Positions 9,558 through 19,032 of a stretch of 41,460 bases of DNA are shown in pieces. Both the position numbers and the translations under genes were made by a program. Where the stretch lies: the NCBI GenBank assembly GCA_020440915.1, contig JAGRNE010000003.1:1-41460 (forward strand). The letters run 5' to 3'. The notes under the pieces are model-generated. The model had not been told where the DNA came from, did no database searches, and saw nothing but the letters and a program-made list of their open reading frames with translations. How positions within the stretch are numbered: the stretch's first letter is position 1; every line of letters starts with the position of its first letter. The stretch comes from Leptospiraceae bacterium. Lineage in GTDB: Bacteria; Spirochaetota; Leptospiria; Leptospirales; Leptonemataceae.

Positions 9558-9989
9558 ATGAAGTTTTCCTTGCTTGTTGCCCTGGTTTTTGTCGGACTCA
9601 TGGTTCAGATGGGCTGCGCCTCCGGAAGTCGCCCCGGCTACTCCGATCCCGACGATGTGGAGGGAGCTGTGAGCTTCTTCGATTCGGTGCCCGAACAATG
9701 CAATGAAATCCGAGGATTAAAGCAGAGCCGAGTGGCATCGGCGGATTCGGAACAAGAGCTTATTGACCACTACGGGATTACCTTTCTGGTCCGTTTTCAG
9801 GACAAGGAAAGCCCCACTCTATACGGTACTCTCTATTATCAGAATCCCAGGGAAAACCTGTACTGCATGGCGCTGACGGACGGCCGATTTGCAAGCTTCG
9901 GCGATAAGCAAATCAGCCAGAACCGAAGGAACTTTATTCAGGAAGTGTGCTATCCATTACAGAACTGCGATCGCTTCTGGAAGGATTGA
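9558..9989 (+). CDS. Small hypothetical lipoprotein
   Basis: This 143-residue protein begins with a type II signal peptide: MKFSLLVALVFVGLMVQMGC, with C20 the likely lipidated residue in a loose spirochaete-type lipobox (VQMGC). The mature part of about 124 residues has several cysteines (C52, C106, C136 and C141 by rough count) and no recognisable domain. It probably sits in a periplasm-facing or surface membrane leaflet. The ATG at 9558 is preferred over an upstream GTG/ATG frame because the signal peptide starts exactly there. Nothing in its neighbours suggests a role. Confidence 0.7.
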   Translation: MKFSLLVALVFVGLMVQMGCASGSRPGYSDPDDVEGAVSFFDSVPEQCNEIRGLKQSRVASADSEQELIDHYGITFLVRFQDKESPTLYGTLYYQNPRENLYCMALTDGRFASFGDKQISQNRRNFIQEVCYPLQNCDRFWKD

Positions 9990-10143
9990 TGGGCCGATCG
10001 GCGGTCATTGCCTGGAAAGCGATGAGGCGCCGCAGTGCGATATTCAGCGCGGCTCTACTCAGCTCGGATTTGAATGAGTAGATACGATAGCAGGATCAGG
10101 GGCTCGTCGGCTCCAAACATCTGCATAGCGCCATGCGAAGGAA

Positions 10144-11214
10144 TCAGTACCCTTCTTTTTGAATGCGTTCTTTCTCTTTTTTGAAGAGTGTCCAGACGTA
10201 GCGCTTATCGTCCATCCAGCCTGGTTCTGCATTGCGCAGCGCCCGGTCAAAGTAATCCTGGGCCATATCCATATCGCCGCTGTACCAATAATAGGCGCCT
10301 AAATTCCAGAGGGCTGATGCAGATGTGCCCCCGGACTCGTCCAGAGCCCTTTCCCAGTTTCGAGCCGCTTCTTCAAAATTGCCTTCTTCGGCCCATTTGA
10401 TCCCCTCCTCCAGGAAAGCGGACACCCGGTCAGGATCGCCGCCTCGGAGGCCGTCGGTATCGTCAGCCAGGGGAATGTAGAAGGTTACAACTTCCGGAGA
10501 AAGGTTCTTTGCGATTTCGGTGCCAACCATCTGCATCGCTTCGTCAAATGCCTTGAGCTGCGAAGGACACTGGGTATTGCCCACGTCATTTTCCAGACGA
10601 TGAGGCGCAGTATTGCTGAAACTGATGGAGCGGCCGGTTTCTACATTTACAAGTGTGGCTTCCACAAATACCGTAAGATAGGTAACGCCGGTGGGCTTCT
10701 TGTACTGGGCTTCTCCGGTGTTCTGACCTTTGGAGGCAGCGGCCATAGCCAGTTGCAGAGCCGCAGTGGAAAGGTCCGTGACTTCTTCGATTTTGCACTC
10801 CACCCTGGGCAGAGCGGTCATTCGAACAAAGAGAATGCTCTCTACAGCAAGCTCCCTTCCTATGCGCAGCTGATTCATGGTCATACCACTCTGGGCATGG
10901 GCCAGTTCCTGATAGCGGCGGTCCCGGCTATCCAGGTCAACCATCGAATAAAATCCGCGGCGCTGCATGGCCGACTGAATGGATCCCCGGATGGTGTCCT
11001 GCCATTCGCTTGCCAGGCCAAGTCGAGTAAGATTGGTGCTAAACCCGGGCGGGAGCTCACGGGCTACTACGGCAAGCTTTCTCTTTCCGTCCAGAACCCG
11101 CTGCAGTTGCTGGCCCTGATTGCCGGCCGGGTACTGAGGAAATTTCACCGGTATCCCGGACGCACAACCGCCCAGGACAAAAAGGGAGAATAAACTGAAA
11201 ATACGAGCCGACAT
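10144..11214 (-). CDS. TPR-containing lipoprotein
   Basis: This 356-residue protein starts with MSARIFSLFSLFVLGGC, a clear lipoprotein signal with C17 lipidated. The middle (residues about 40-245) has alternating strands resembling the nucleotide-binding-like fold of CsgG-type envelope lipoproteins: KLAVVARELP, ESILFVRMTALPRVECKIEEV and YLTVFVEATLVNVETGRSISF. Residues about 265-345 look like two tetratricopeptide repeats (FLEEGIKWAEEGNFEEAARNWERAL and ALWNLGAYYWYSGDMDMAQDYFDRAL). It probably works in an envelope protein complex; the CsgG resemblance is an impression from strand pattern only. The ATG at 11214 is chosen over an in-frame TTG at 11229. It is convergent with the lipoprotein at 9.6 kb. 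Confidence 0.75.
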   Translation of the reverse strand: MSARIFSLFSLFVLGGCASGIPVKFPQYPAGNQGQQLQRVLDGKRKLAVVARELPPGFSTNLTRLGLASEWQDTIRGSIQSAMQRRGFYSMVDLDSRDRRYQELAHAQSGMTMNQLRIGRELAVESILFVRMTALPRVECKIEEVTDLSTAALQLAMAAASKGQNTGEAQYKKPTGVTYLTVFVEATLVNVETGRSISFSNTAPHRLENDVGNTQCPSQLKAFDEAMQMVGTEIAKNLSPEVVTFYIPLADDTDGLRGGDPDRVSAFLEEGIKWAEEGNFEEAARNWERALDESGGTSASALWNLGAYYWYSGDMDMAQDYFDRALRNAEPGWMDDKRYVWTLFKKEKERIQKEGY

Positions 11215-11271
11215 CTGGATTCCGAACAATTAGACGAAGCTGCACTGTTTTGGTTTACGGGAAAGAGAATT

Positions 11272-11706
11272 TCAAGCTATTTTGTAGCTGGCCTCGATTT
11301 CTCTAAAGTCTTTCAGCGGCTTTCCAAAAAGCGCCATGGGGAAGAACTCCAGTTTACCGGAAAGAACTGTGGTCTTGGGTACAAGATAATCGATGCCAAT
11401 ACCGCTAAAAAACAGACGGGTCAAAGGGCGAGCCAGAGGAACATCAAATCCTGTACTGGCCACCACTACCATACCTCGAAAGCCATCCTTATAGAGTCGC
11501 TTCAGCATGGTAATCCCGGCCATCTGAGTTTCCATCGTAATGTCGGTAACGATTACCTGGTAATGCTCCAGTCCTTTTTCCTTAACTGCATTGTAGCCGC
11601 CCTCTCCGTCCAGGGCCCGGTCGATGCTATATCCAAGCTCGCGATAATAATCATCCAGGATTCGTGCGTACTTGTCGTTGTCGTCTACGATCAAAAGGTT
11701 CTTCAT
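11272..11706 (-). CDS. Stand-alone atypical receiver domain protein
   Basis: This 144-residue protein is a single receiver-type domain: NLLIVDDND (D8, D9), phosphoacceptor D55 in QVIVTDITM, a Ser/Thr in VVVASTG, and Lys in LVPKT (about residue 115). The stretch after strand 4 is longer than usual (STGFDVPLARPLTRLFFSGIGIDYL), and a short C-terminal extension (LEFFPMALFGKPLKDFREIEASYKIA) follows the domain. No DNA-binding or enzymatic output is present. It lies 50 nt downstream of the ABC exporter gene on the same strand and may be its last operon member. Confidence 0.8.
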   Translation of the reverse strand: MKNLLIVDDNDKYARILDDYYRELGYSIDRALDGEGGYNAVKEKGLEHYQVIVTDITMETQMAGITMLKRLYKDGFRGMVVVASTGFDVPLARPLTRLFFSGIGIDYLVPKTTVLSGKLEFFPMALFGKPLKDFREIEASYKIA

Positions 11707-11756
11707 GAACTGTTTCCGTGTTTCCTTCTGGCTTTTTGCCTTTTGGGCCCGAATTT

Positions 11757-13808
11757 CTAACTGGTAGAAGGGCCGGTCTCGTCGGGTTCTGTGGCTTCCC
11801 GGCTGATTTGCTGCAACCGGGAATACAATCCGGAACGCTGCATCAGGTCTTCGTGGCGACCTACATCTTCAATGGTGCCATTGGAGATGACCACAATGAT
11901 ATCTGCCTTTTCTATGGTAGAAAGCCGATGGGCAATCACAAAAGTGGTTCGATTCTTGAAAAGGCGCTCCAGAGCGCCCTGCACCAGTCTCTCACTTTCG
12001 GTGTCCAGCGCAGAAGTAGCTTCATCCAGAATCATAATTTCCGGATCATGAAGCAGGGCCCGGGCAATGGAAATCCGTTGCCGTTGGCCTCCGGAAAGGG
12101 TTACTCCCCTTTCGCCTACCATGGTATCGTACCCTTCCGGTAGCTCCGTGATGAAATCGTGCGCATGAGCCAGGCGAGCCGCTTTCTCCACTTCCAGAGG
12201 ATCGTGCTCCGGGCTTCCATAAGCAATGTTTTCCCGGATGGTGCCGTGAAATAAGAATGTGTCCTGCTGAACAATGCCAATATGGCTGCGATAGTCTGCC
12301 AGAGCAAAGCTTCGGATATCCTTTCCGTCGACGAGAATGCGCCCAACATCTGGATCGAAGAAGCGAGCCAGTAGATCCATAAGAGTGGATTTACCTCCTC
12401 CGCTTTCTCCCACCAATGCCACAGTGCTGCCTGCCGCCACCTTAAGGCTAATATTCTTAATTACCTGAGCTTCGGATTCTGGATAGGTGAACTGAATGTT
12501 CTCGAACTCAATGCCTTCGCTGACAGTGGGAACCTCCACCGGATTCGGTGGATCCTGAATGTCCGGCCTTCGATCGGCGATACCAAAGATACGCTCCGCC
12601 GCAGCTGAAGCCTGGGATACCTTTCCGATCATGGAGGAAAGCTGTATGATTGGCCGGATAATGAACATCAAAGCCATCAAAAAGGTAATAAACTCACCGA
12701 TGGTGAAGTTTGTTCCATCCAGATAGGCGGCCCCCAGGGCAATGATGGCCAGGGTCATGAGCGCCGAACTCAACTCTACCAGGTTCGGACCCATCTTCAG
12801 ATAGAACTGTTCTTTAAAACTTCTCCAGCTCAATCGCTGATTCACCCGCTCGAAGCGCTCTGCCTGCTGATCCTCCATTACAAAGGATCGAATCACTCGA
12901 ATGCCCTGAATGTCTTCCTGAAGATTTGCATTTAGATCTGCCAGGAGCTCCTGACTTTTTCGGGTGGAACGAGAAATCTTCTTTGTGAAGAGAGCCACCG
13001 GCGCCAGAATCAAAGGAAGCGTAAGCGCCGAGACAATCAAGAGCTCCAGATTCAGATAGGCCAGCAGGAATAAATGCGTTATCAAATAGAAGAAATTGGT
13101 GATGGAATCCCGCATGTTGGAGGAGATCACCGCGGCCACGATTTCCACGTCATTGATCAACCGGCTCATTAGAAGACCGGTTTTTTCGCGATAAAAGTAA
13201 GTGAGGGGTAGGTTCTGGGCCGCTTCGTATAGATCCGACCTTAAATCGCGCACAGCCTTGTATCCGGTGCGAGCAATGAGCTGCACAGAAATCAAGTGAA
13301 AGACCAGCTTCAAAAAGTAGAGCGGAAAAAGAACCATCAGTGCGGTGTAGATGACCTTCAAAGGATCAAAAGCGGCCTGGTTGATCTTTAACTTCCATCG
13401 CACCATTGTGCGAAGATTCAATTGCTGAGTTCTAGTTAGATTGTAGGTTTTTTCGTATCTTGTATAATGGAGCAATCGCTCCGCCAGATCCTGGCGAATC
13501 TTCTCCGGGGCGGCCGGGGCCACGGGCAAGGTAGCGTCTCCGGTAAGCAAGCGAGCTTTTTCGGCCGGCTCAATGTAGTTGATGGCGCTGTATTGCACAG
13601 CGTTATTCAACAATTTGCGCTCGGACTCGGAGAACTGAATCACAAAAGGCTCGCCGCCTCCTTTGTCTCCGAGCGCATCGAATAGCGGATAAAAAGTAGT
13701 TAGACTTACCCCGTTAAGCAGGGCCACAACAAAGGACACCAGCACCCCCGTGATAAAGGGGGTGCGGTAATGAAAGGAATAACCGAGTAAACGGAGAAAG
13801 TGCCGCAC
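11757..13808 (-). CDS. MsbA-like ABC exporter (fused membrane and ATPase domains)
   Basis: This 683-residue half-transporter has an N-terminal six-helix membrane domain and a C-terminal ATPase, like MsbA and related lipid or drug exporters. ATPase motifs are Walker A GESGGGKST (467-475), Q-loop IGIVQQDTF, signature LSGGQ (571-575), Walker B IMILDEA (591-597) and the H-loop VIAHRLS. It must dimerise to work. Between the first helix (about 18-45) and the second (about 150-175) lies about 100 extra hydrophilic residues, much longer than the usual periplasmic loop. The start is a GTG 6 nt after the stop of the preceding gene and in the same frame, so translation is probably coupled. The transported substrate is not evident. 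Confidence 0.85.
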   Translation of the reverse strand: MRHFLRLLGYSFHYRTPFITGVLVSFVVALLNGVSLTTFYPLFDALGDKGGGEPFVIQFSESERKLLNNAVQYSAINYIEPAEKARLLTGDATLPVAPAAPEKIRQDLAERLLHYTRYEKTYNLTRTQQLNLRTMVRWKLKINQAAFDPLKVIYTALMVLFPLYFLKLVFHLISVQLIARTGYKAVRDLRSDLYEAAQNLPLTYFYREKTGLLMSRLINDVEIVAAVISSNMRDSITNFFYLITHLFLLAYLNLELLIVSALTLPLILAPVALFTKKISRSTRKSQELLADLNANLQEDIQGIRVIRSFVMEDQQAERFERVNQRLSWRSFKEQFYLKMGPNLVELSSALMTLAIIALGAAYLDGTNFTIGEFITFLMALMFIIRPIIQLSSMIGKVSQASAAAERIFGIADRRPDIQDPPNPVEVPTVSEGIEFENIQFTYPESEAQVIKNISLKVAAGSTVALVGESGGGKSTLMDLLARFFDPDVGRILVDGKDIRSFALADYRSHIGIVQQDTFLFHGTIRENIAYGSPEHDPLEVEKAARLAHAHDFITELPEGYDTMVGERGVTLSGGQRQRISIARALLHDPEIMILDEATSALDTESERLVQGALERLFKNRTTFVIAHRLSTIEKADIIVVISNGTIEDVGRHEDLMQRSGLYSRLQQISREATEPDETGPSTS

Positions 13809-13814
13809 CGGCGA

Positions 13815-15071
13815 TCACTTCGCTCCCAGGCCTTCCTTATCGGCCCCCACGAGGATGGCCATGTTTCCTGCCGGATGCTTGTTCTCTTTCATCAACTGAT
13901 GACAGGCGCCGGTTTCTTCGAACTTGAAAGTACGGGAAAGAGCAGGATCTACTTTCTTCTCGATAACCAGATCGTTAAGACCACGGGCGTTTTCATCGTT
14001 GGCAAAGTGCGAACCCTGCAGTCTTTTTTGACGCATCCACAGATAACGAAGATCCACGGTGGCGTTAAAACCGGTGGTGCCTGCGCAAATGACTACCATA
14101 CCGCCGGTTTCGCATACGAAGGCAGATGTGGGCAGAGTAGATTCGCCGGGATGTTCAAACACAATAGCAGGATTCTTTTTTCCGGTGATATCCCAGATTG
14201 CTTTTCCGAATTCCCGGGCCTTTTTGGTCCATTCTACGAAGTGCTTGGGATCGTTAATGTCGGAGGTAAGAGCGCCCCAGTGATCAAAGTTCTTTCGATT
14301 GATTACTCCATCGGCTCCCAGCTTTTTGCAGAAGTCGAATTTGTCTTCGCTACTTACAACAGCAACTGCGATACCGCCAGCCGCTTTTACAATCTGGATG
14401 GCCATGGCCCCCAGACCTCCAGATCCGCCCCAAATCAGAACCGGCACTCCCGGCTTCACAACATTGGGCGTCCAATGGTGCAGCATTCTGTACGCGGTTG
14501 CTCCCACCAGCATGTAGGCCGCAGCCTGCTCCCAGGTCAGATGATCGGGCTTGGGTAGACATTGATGATCCTGTACTTTAGTGAACTGAGCGAATGAGCC
14601 CCAGTTGGACTCGTATCCCCAGATAATCTGCGAAGGCGCAAACATGGGATCGCCGCCTTCTTTAATGAAAGGATCGTCATGATCCCACATACCGCAATGG
14701 ACCACTACTTCGTCGCCAACCTTCACATTGCTGACTTCAGATCCGACGGCGTAGACGATGCCGGATGCGTCGGAGCCTCCGATATGGAAATCCTCCACTT
14801 CGCCTTTCTTCTGTCGGGCTCCAATTACGTTCACAGGATAACCCAGGGCGGCCCAGACGTTATTGTAGTTCACGCCGGCTGCCATCACACCCACCAGCAC
14901 TTCCCGGGGGCCGATCTCCGGGACTGGAATTTGCTCATCTTTGAAGGCCACATTCGGGTCACCGAAGCGCTCTGGCCGAATGAGCTGTGCATGCATTTTT
15001 TCAGGGATCACTCCTACCGGAGGCAGGGTTCCTACAAGTACAATTTCTGGGCGATTGGACATGGCGGACAC
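13815..15071 (-). CDS. ccrA: Crotonyl-CoA carboxylase/reductase
   Basis: This 418-residue medium-chain dehydrogenase-type enzyme should convert crotonyl-CoA, CO2 and NADPH to ethylmalonyl-CoA, the key step of the ethylmalonyl-CoA pathway; it can also act as a plain enoyl reductase. The NADPH-binding motif is GGSGGLG (215-221). Candidate CO2-binding residues known from the family are present: Asn in GVNYNNVWA (70/71), the aromatic-Glu pair Y153-E154 in IIWGYES, and H355 in LQGSHF. These favour the carboxylating type. The start is uncertain: GTG at 15071 or ATG at 15062 lack strong ribosome sites, whereas AAAAGGAG at 15106-15113 points to an in-frame CTG at 15098. Other enzymes of the pathway are not in the window, although a CoA-transferase lies at 19-20 kb. 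Confidence 0.88.
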   Translation of the reverse strand: MSAMSNRPEIVLVGTLPPVGVIPEKMHAQLIRPERFGDPNVAFKDEQIPVPEIGPREVLVGVMAAGVNYNNVWAALGYPVNVIGARQKKGEVEDFHIGGSDASGIVYAVGSEVSNVKVGDEVVVHCGMWDHDDPFIKEGGDPMFAPSQIIWGYESNWGSFAQFTKVQDHQCLPKPDHLTWEQAAAYMLVGATAYRMLHHWTPNVVKPGVPVLIWGGSGGLGAMAIQIVKAAGGIAVAVVSSEDKFDFCKKLGADGVINRKNFDHWGALTSDINDPKHFVEWTKKAREFGKAIWDITGKKNPAIVFEHPGESTLPTSAFVCETGGMVVICAGTTGFNATVDLRYLWMRQKRLQGSHFANDENARGLNDLVIEKKVDPALSRTFKFEETGACHQLMKENKHPAGNMAILVGADKEGLGAK

Positions 15072-15155
15072 AATCCAGAAACCTGTGAATATTTCCAGTC
15101 AAATTCTCCTTTTCATCGCGACCCATTCGTCGAATACTGTAAAAGGGAGCGTGCT

Positions 15156-16637
15156 GTGAGCAAGTTCGAACTATTCGACTTCACCCCTGAAATAATCGAA
15201 AGCTTTCGTGAAAACCATGAAATCCCGGTCCACTTTTACAACAAAGATGGCCAGGTTCTGATTCACAAAAAGGAAGAGGCTTCGGACGCCGAAATCGACC
15301 GACTGCTTCGTTTCGTTAAGCAGGGCATCTATTATGATGTGGAGGACTCCGAAAAACTCGGAATCCAGGAAAAGAACCGCAATGTTCCCGACGGCCTTAC
15401 CGACACAAAGCTCATTTCCGAGCAAATCACCGATGAACTAAACGACGGAGCGAAGGAACTATTCCAGAACCTCAAGCGAACGTCCATTACTTCGGTGCAG
15501 GCCCGCAAGACCTCCGAACGCCTTGCCGATGCATTCGAAGCTTTTGAGTCGCAGCCGGACATGGGCGTTGGCCTGGTAAACATCCTGGAGTTGATGCACG
15601 GAAAGGATAATACCCACGATGTAGAGCTGGCGGTCAAGAGGACTGTTGTGGCCATGGCCATGAAGACAAGAGGGGCGGCGGCCACCGGGGCCCGGGATCG
15701 AGCCCGGCTACAGGAAGCGGCCAACATCACCATGATGTCCGCTTTGCTTTGCGATGTCGGATACAGTCGCATGACCATGCCCGAGCACGATGGTCTCAGC
15801 GACCAGGAAATGAACTACATTCGCAATCATCCCATCATGAGTTATCTGATGATTGCCCACGAGCGCTCCATTGACCCGCGAGTGAAGCGAAACATCCTCA
15901 ACCATCATCGGCCGATGAAGGCGGGCACTCCTGGAAACAACTATCCTTCGCTGAACAGCATTACTACTCGATTGACGGCCCTGAAAGAGAAATACAGCGA
16001 AGATGCATCCCGAAGACATATTGCAGAAGACATCGATATGCAGCTCAAGCTCTTGATGCGCGATATTCCGTACGATGAGGATGCGGCGATTCTTGCAGTG
16101 GCCTCCGAATTCGCATCCCTCACTTCCAGGGTACCCTGGCGAGAAGCATTTACTGCGCGCCGGGCCGTTCAAATGCTGGTCAACAACAGTTACTTTACCT
16201 ATCCAGATCGAATTGTGCGAGAGTTTCTGGACTATGTTAGTATCAGCTTATGCAACAACGAAAAGATCTTGAGAGAGGGAGACTTCATCATCGTTGCCGC
16301 CAGGTCAGGCAGCGGAAGAACCTTTTTCGAAGTAGGCCAGATCACTAACTCCACTCGATTTCAAAGCAAGCCCGGCATAGACCGATTTGCGACCATATAT
16401 CCAGAAATCGGGAAGTCTCCCAAATACAAATTCCTGAAATTCCCACTTAACGGCCTGAAAGCCGACCCACGCAAGGCGCACTACGAGCTGAGCAAGGACG
16501 ATAGCAGGCATATTGTCTACGCTGTGGACCCCACACACGATCCCGATCTCTACGAAGAGCTATTTAAACTAACGCGAACTTCCCGAACACCAGCCGGAGC
16601 GGGCCATGCAGAAACTGGTACGGGAACTACTGAATGA
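15156..16637 (+). CDS. Degenerate HD-GYP domain protein
   Basis: This 493-residue protein has an N-terminal domain of about 140 residues without a recognised family, then an HD-GYP-like helical domain (about 150-385). Landmarks follow the c-di-GMP phosphodiesterase order but are altered. The HD dyad reads CD (C199-D200 in LLCDVGYSRM), HP is kept (225-226), HHE reads HHR (250-252) and GYP reads NYP (262-264). The late D-x-x-x-A-L-T segment reads ASEFASLTSRVPW. With the first His and Glu lost, phosphodiesterase activity is doubtful, so it may bind nucleotide or a partner instead. The GTG at 15156 has AGGGAG 7 nt upstream; an open frame from 14679 is antisense to ccrA and rejected. It overlaps the next gene by 32 nt. 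Confidence 0.75.
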   Translation: MSKFELFDFTPEIIESFRENHEIPVHFYNKDGQVLIHKKEEASDAEIDRLLRFVKQGIYYDVEDSEKLGIQEKNRNVPDGLTDTKLISEQITDELNDGAKELFQNLKRTSITSVQARKTSERLADAFEAFESQPDMGVGLVNILELMHGKDNTHDVELAVKRTVVAMAMKTRGAAATGARDRARLQEAANITMMSALLCDVGYSRMTMPEHDGLSDQEMNYIRNHPIMSYLMIAHERSIDPRVKRNILNHHRPMKAGTPGNNYPSLNSITTRLTALKEKYSEDASRRHIAEDIDMQLKLLMRDIPYDEDAAILAVASEFASLTSRVPWREAFTARRAVQMLVNNSYFTYPDRIVREFLDYVSISLCNNEKILREGDFIIVAARSGSGRTFFEVGQITNSTRFQSKPGIDRFATIYPEIGKSPKYKFLKFPLNGLKADPRKAHYELSKDDSRHIVYAVDPTHDPDLYEELFKLTRTSRTPAGAGHAETGTGTTE

Positions 16638-19008
16638 TTCGTCCTCCGGTCTGCGAAAGGACGCTTCAGGAAGACAATACTTCAGGCAACGCAGGGTCCG
16701 ATTCCAGACAATAGAGTTTGAGGCCAGGGGTCTGATGCAAGGCGGATGGCTGGACTTTCAGGAAGACCTGGAGAGCCCCTTCCTGCGCGCCGGGGATCCT
16801 TCTCCAGCAGAAATAAAGCAGTTTGCCCTACTGAGTTCTGAACGATTTCTTAACTTCTATTATCGTGTCTTTGACGTGGCCGTAGCCAGAGCTCTGGCCA
16901 CACTGGACACTCGAATCTTTCGCATTCCATTTATCAAACCTTCGGTATTTCTGGATCTGGGCATTCCCGAGGAAACGGACATTTCCTCTCTGCCCCCGGC
17001 ACTTCATAATGCAATCCTGGAGCAGTATAAACGCAGCAGAAATGGTAAAAGAACAGCCGGGCAGACCAGAGTTTACTTTCTTTCCCAGTACCTGGAAGGC
17101 CTCACCGACGATGCCATAGAACTACTTCATCCCTACAGGAAGATCTGGGAACTGGAAGATGAACTGCAAACCATACACGCGCAAAGCAAGTTCATTCGTT
17201 TCCAATGGGAAGATATATTGCTCCAGACCTCTCGCCTAGATTATCTTCAGAGATTTCGCAGCAGCCTCCGAAAGCACTTCAAATCCGCAGGAATGGAAAC
17301 CATCCTCCGGGCCACTGCGCAGGCAGAATTGCGCAAAGCATTGCGCTCCTTTGTTCTGGATAACCAGGAAGAAGCCTTCCTTCTGATTTGCCGCCACATC
17401 GATTCTCATGGCGCCTTTCTGAACAAAGAGCTGCGAACAGCCGTCCAGCTGGCTTACCTGCCAGAGAAACTGGAGACTGCATTTCGCAGCGCCCTTCTTC
17501 AGGAAACAAGGCTGCATGCCAGGCTCATGCGATGGATTCATTTGAGGTACCGAAACGCCTCTCTGGGAGCGAATGCCGATTTCAGGTTGATCATTGAGCA
17601 GAGGAATCAAACGTCAAAGGATGCTCTGCAATTGATTCAGTCTCTGCAAAAACTGACCGATAGAGCCGGCCAGTTAGAACGAATGCTCAAGAGGCATGCA
17701 AACATACGAAAGGAGATTCGCAACATCTATCTGGAATTTTCAGGTGGCGCTGCCTCTTCCGCGGCTTTTCCGGACCCAGGACTTCCATGGCCGCAAGAAT
17801 TGCACTCCGGGCAAAGCGACGAGAAAAGATCCGGAGGAAACATCGGTGCAAGGAAATCAGGTATCGCAGGAAACTCGGAAGAAAGGGAAAAGGAAAACAG
17901 CGTAGAAGGCTTCAAAGAAAGCAGCAGGGAAGCCGAATTTGCGGCAGCAGATACCTCCGCCGCTGCGAAAACTGTCGAAAGCATATCCCGCAAGAAGTAC
18001 GGCAACGGTATTGAATGGCCCTCGCACATCGTATACGGAGACCCTTTTCACCGCCGCGAAGCGCTTCTTCATATAAAGCAACAGATTCTGGATCGTCTAC
18101 GACCTGTCCGAAGCACAACCACTGGATATTCTTTGATTCCGGGGACGCGACATGGCATCCTTCCCCTGAATCCGGTATTGAAGCTCTGGAAAGATAAACC
18201 AGGCTTCGAACGGGATCTACCTCCGGTGGCGGCGCTGGAAATTAATACAATCGATACGGTAAATTGCCTTCTCCTACTGGCCCAACTGGCTCATCCGGAA
18301 CTGGATCAGCTGAAACTGAGACTGGGCCGGATTGTTCAGGAAAAACGAGGTAACCTTAATCTGGAGAATCTAACCTTCTTTCTGATGCCCGGCTCCTGCG
18401 GAGCCGCCCGCGAAATCGAGCGACCGGACTTTCCGGAGTTTCGCAACTCTGTCATTGGAGAAAGTCGCAATCCTTCAGAACTGGGATTGGCTGGCGAGCC
18501 ATCCATACTTACCGGCGCCTGGTATAAGAAGAGAAACCATGCGCTCTATTATCCCATTGGAGGCGACAATGGCCAGCTTCTGCGCAGTATTTTTCTGGCC
18601 CTTCGTCTACCCCGTCCGGCTGCCTTTTTCTTTGCTCTGGGCCAATTCGTGCACGATTGCCTGCCGGACAACCTGGTTTACTATGCTGGATCAGAGATTC
18701 CATTTCGACAAATCACTGAAGACTACTATCGTCTGGAAGACCGAGTTCGCAAGAATCGAGGAGAAAAAACCGGAAGACGGCGAATCGACAATTCCCGACC
18801 CGCCGTCCGATTTATGTTCGCTGTTTCCTATTCGCGAATACTTATGGAGGCTTTAACCGGCAGCTCGCAGAGCAACTTCCGGCATCCGCCCACGGAGCAA
18901 TGGATGAGCCGGTACCTTGACCTGCCCGCTCTTTCCATTTCGGACCGCAGTCGATTTCGCAGGATACGTAGTAGAGCCCGCGAAATCATTTCCGGATATG
19001 CGCTGTAA
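16606..19008 (+). CDS. Unknown 800-residue protein
   Basis: No family was recognised. The protein is soluble: no signal peptide or membrane helix is apparent. Residues 1-330 are mostly helical and rich in Arg and Leu. Residues about 335-390 (RLIIEQRNQTSKDALQLIQSL onward) look coiled-coil. Residues about 395-465 are a low-complexity Ser/Gly/Glu/Lys linker. A second globular part of about 335 residues follows, with hydrophobic segments such as VNCLLLLAQLAHPEL and RSIFLALRLPRPAAFFFALG. The ATG at 16606 has GGAG 8 nt upstream and lies inside the preceding degenerate HD-GYP gene, so the two are probably translated together and may act together. Composition matches its neighbours, so there is no sign of recent transfer. 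Confidence 0.8.
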   Translation: MQKLVRELLNDSSSGLRKDASGRQYFRQRRVRFQTIEFEARGLMQGGWLDFQEDLESPFLRAGDPSPAEIKQFALLSSERFLNFYYRVFDVAVARALATLDTRIFRIPFIKPSVFLDLGIPEETDISSLPPALHNAILEQYKRSRNGKRTAGQTRVYFLSQYLEGLTDDAIELLHPYRKIWELEDELQTIHAQSKFIRFQWEDILLQTSRLDYLQRFRSSLRKHFKSAGMETILRATAQAELRKALRSFVLDNQEEAFLLICRHIDSHGAFLNKELRTAVQLAYLPEKLETAFRSALLQETRLHARLMRWIHLRYRNASLGANADFRLIIEQRNQTSKDALQLIQSLQKLTDRAGQLERMLKRHANIRKEIRNIYLEFSGGAASSAAFPDPGLPWPQELHSGQSDEKRSGGNIGARKSGIAGNSEEREKENSVEGFKESSREAEFAAADTSAAAKTVESISRKKYGNGIEWPSHIVYGDPFHRREALLHIKQQILDRLRPVRSTTTGYSLIPGTRHGILPLNPVLKLWKDKPGFERDLPPVAALEINTIDTVNCLLLLAQLAHPELDQLKLRLGRIVQEKRGNLNLENLTFFLMPGSCGAAREIERPDFPEFRNSVIGESRNPSELGLAGEPSILTGAWYKKRNHALYYPIGGDNGQLLRSIFLALRLPRPAAFFFALGQFVHDCLPDNLVYYAGSEIPFRQITEDYYRLEDRVRKNRGEKTGRRRIDNSRPAVRFMFAVSYSRILMEALTGSSQSNFRHPPTEQWMSRYLDLPALSISDRSRFRRIRSRAREIISGYAL

Positions 19009-19032
19009 GAATCTGGAAAACTATGAACTGGA

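Noticed and set aside
9990..10143. Possible terminator with arms CTACTCA/TGAGTAG at 10055-10081
   Set aside because: The loop is 13 nt and there is no T tract, so it is too weak to list as a terminator.
14679..15155. N-terminal extension of the HD-GYP frame upstream of 15156
   Set aside because: It is antisense to the well-supported crotonyl-CoA carboxylase/reductase gene, and a GTG with a strong ribosome site lies at 15156.
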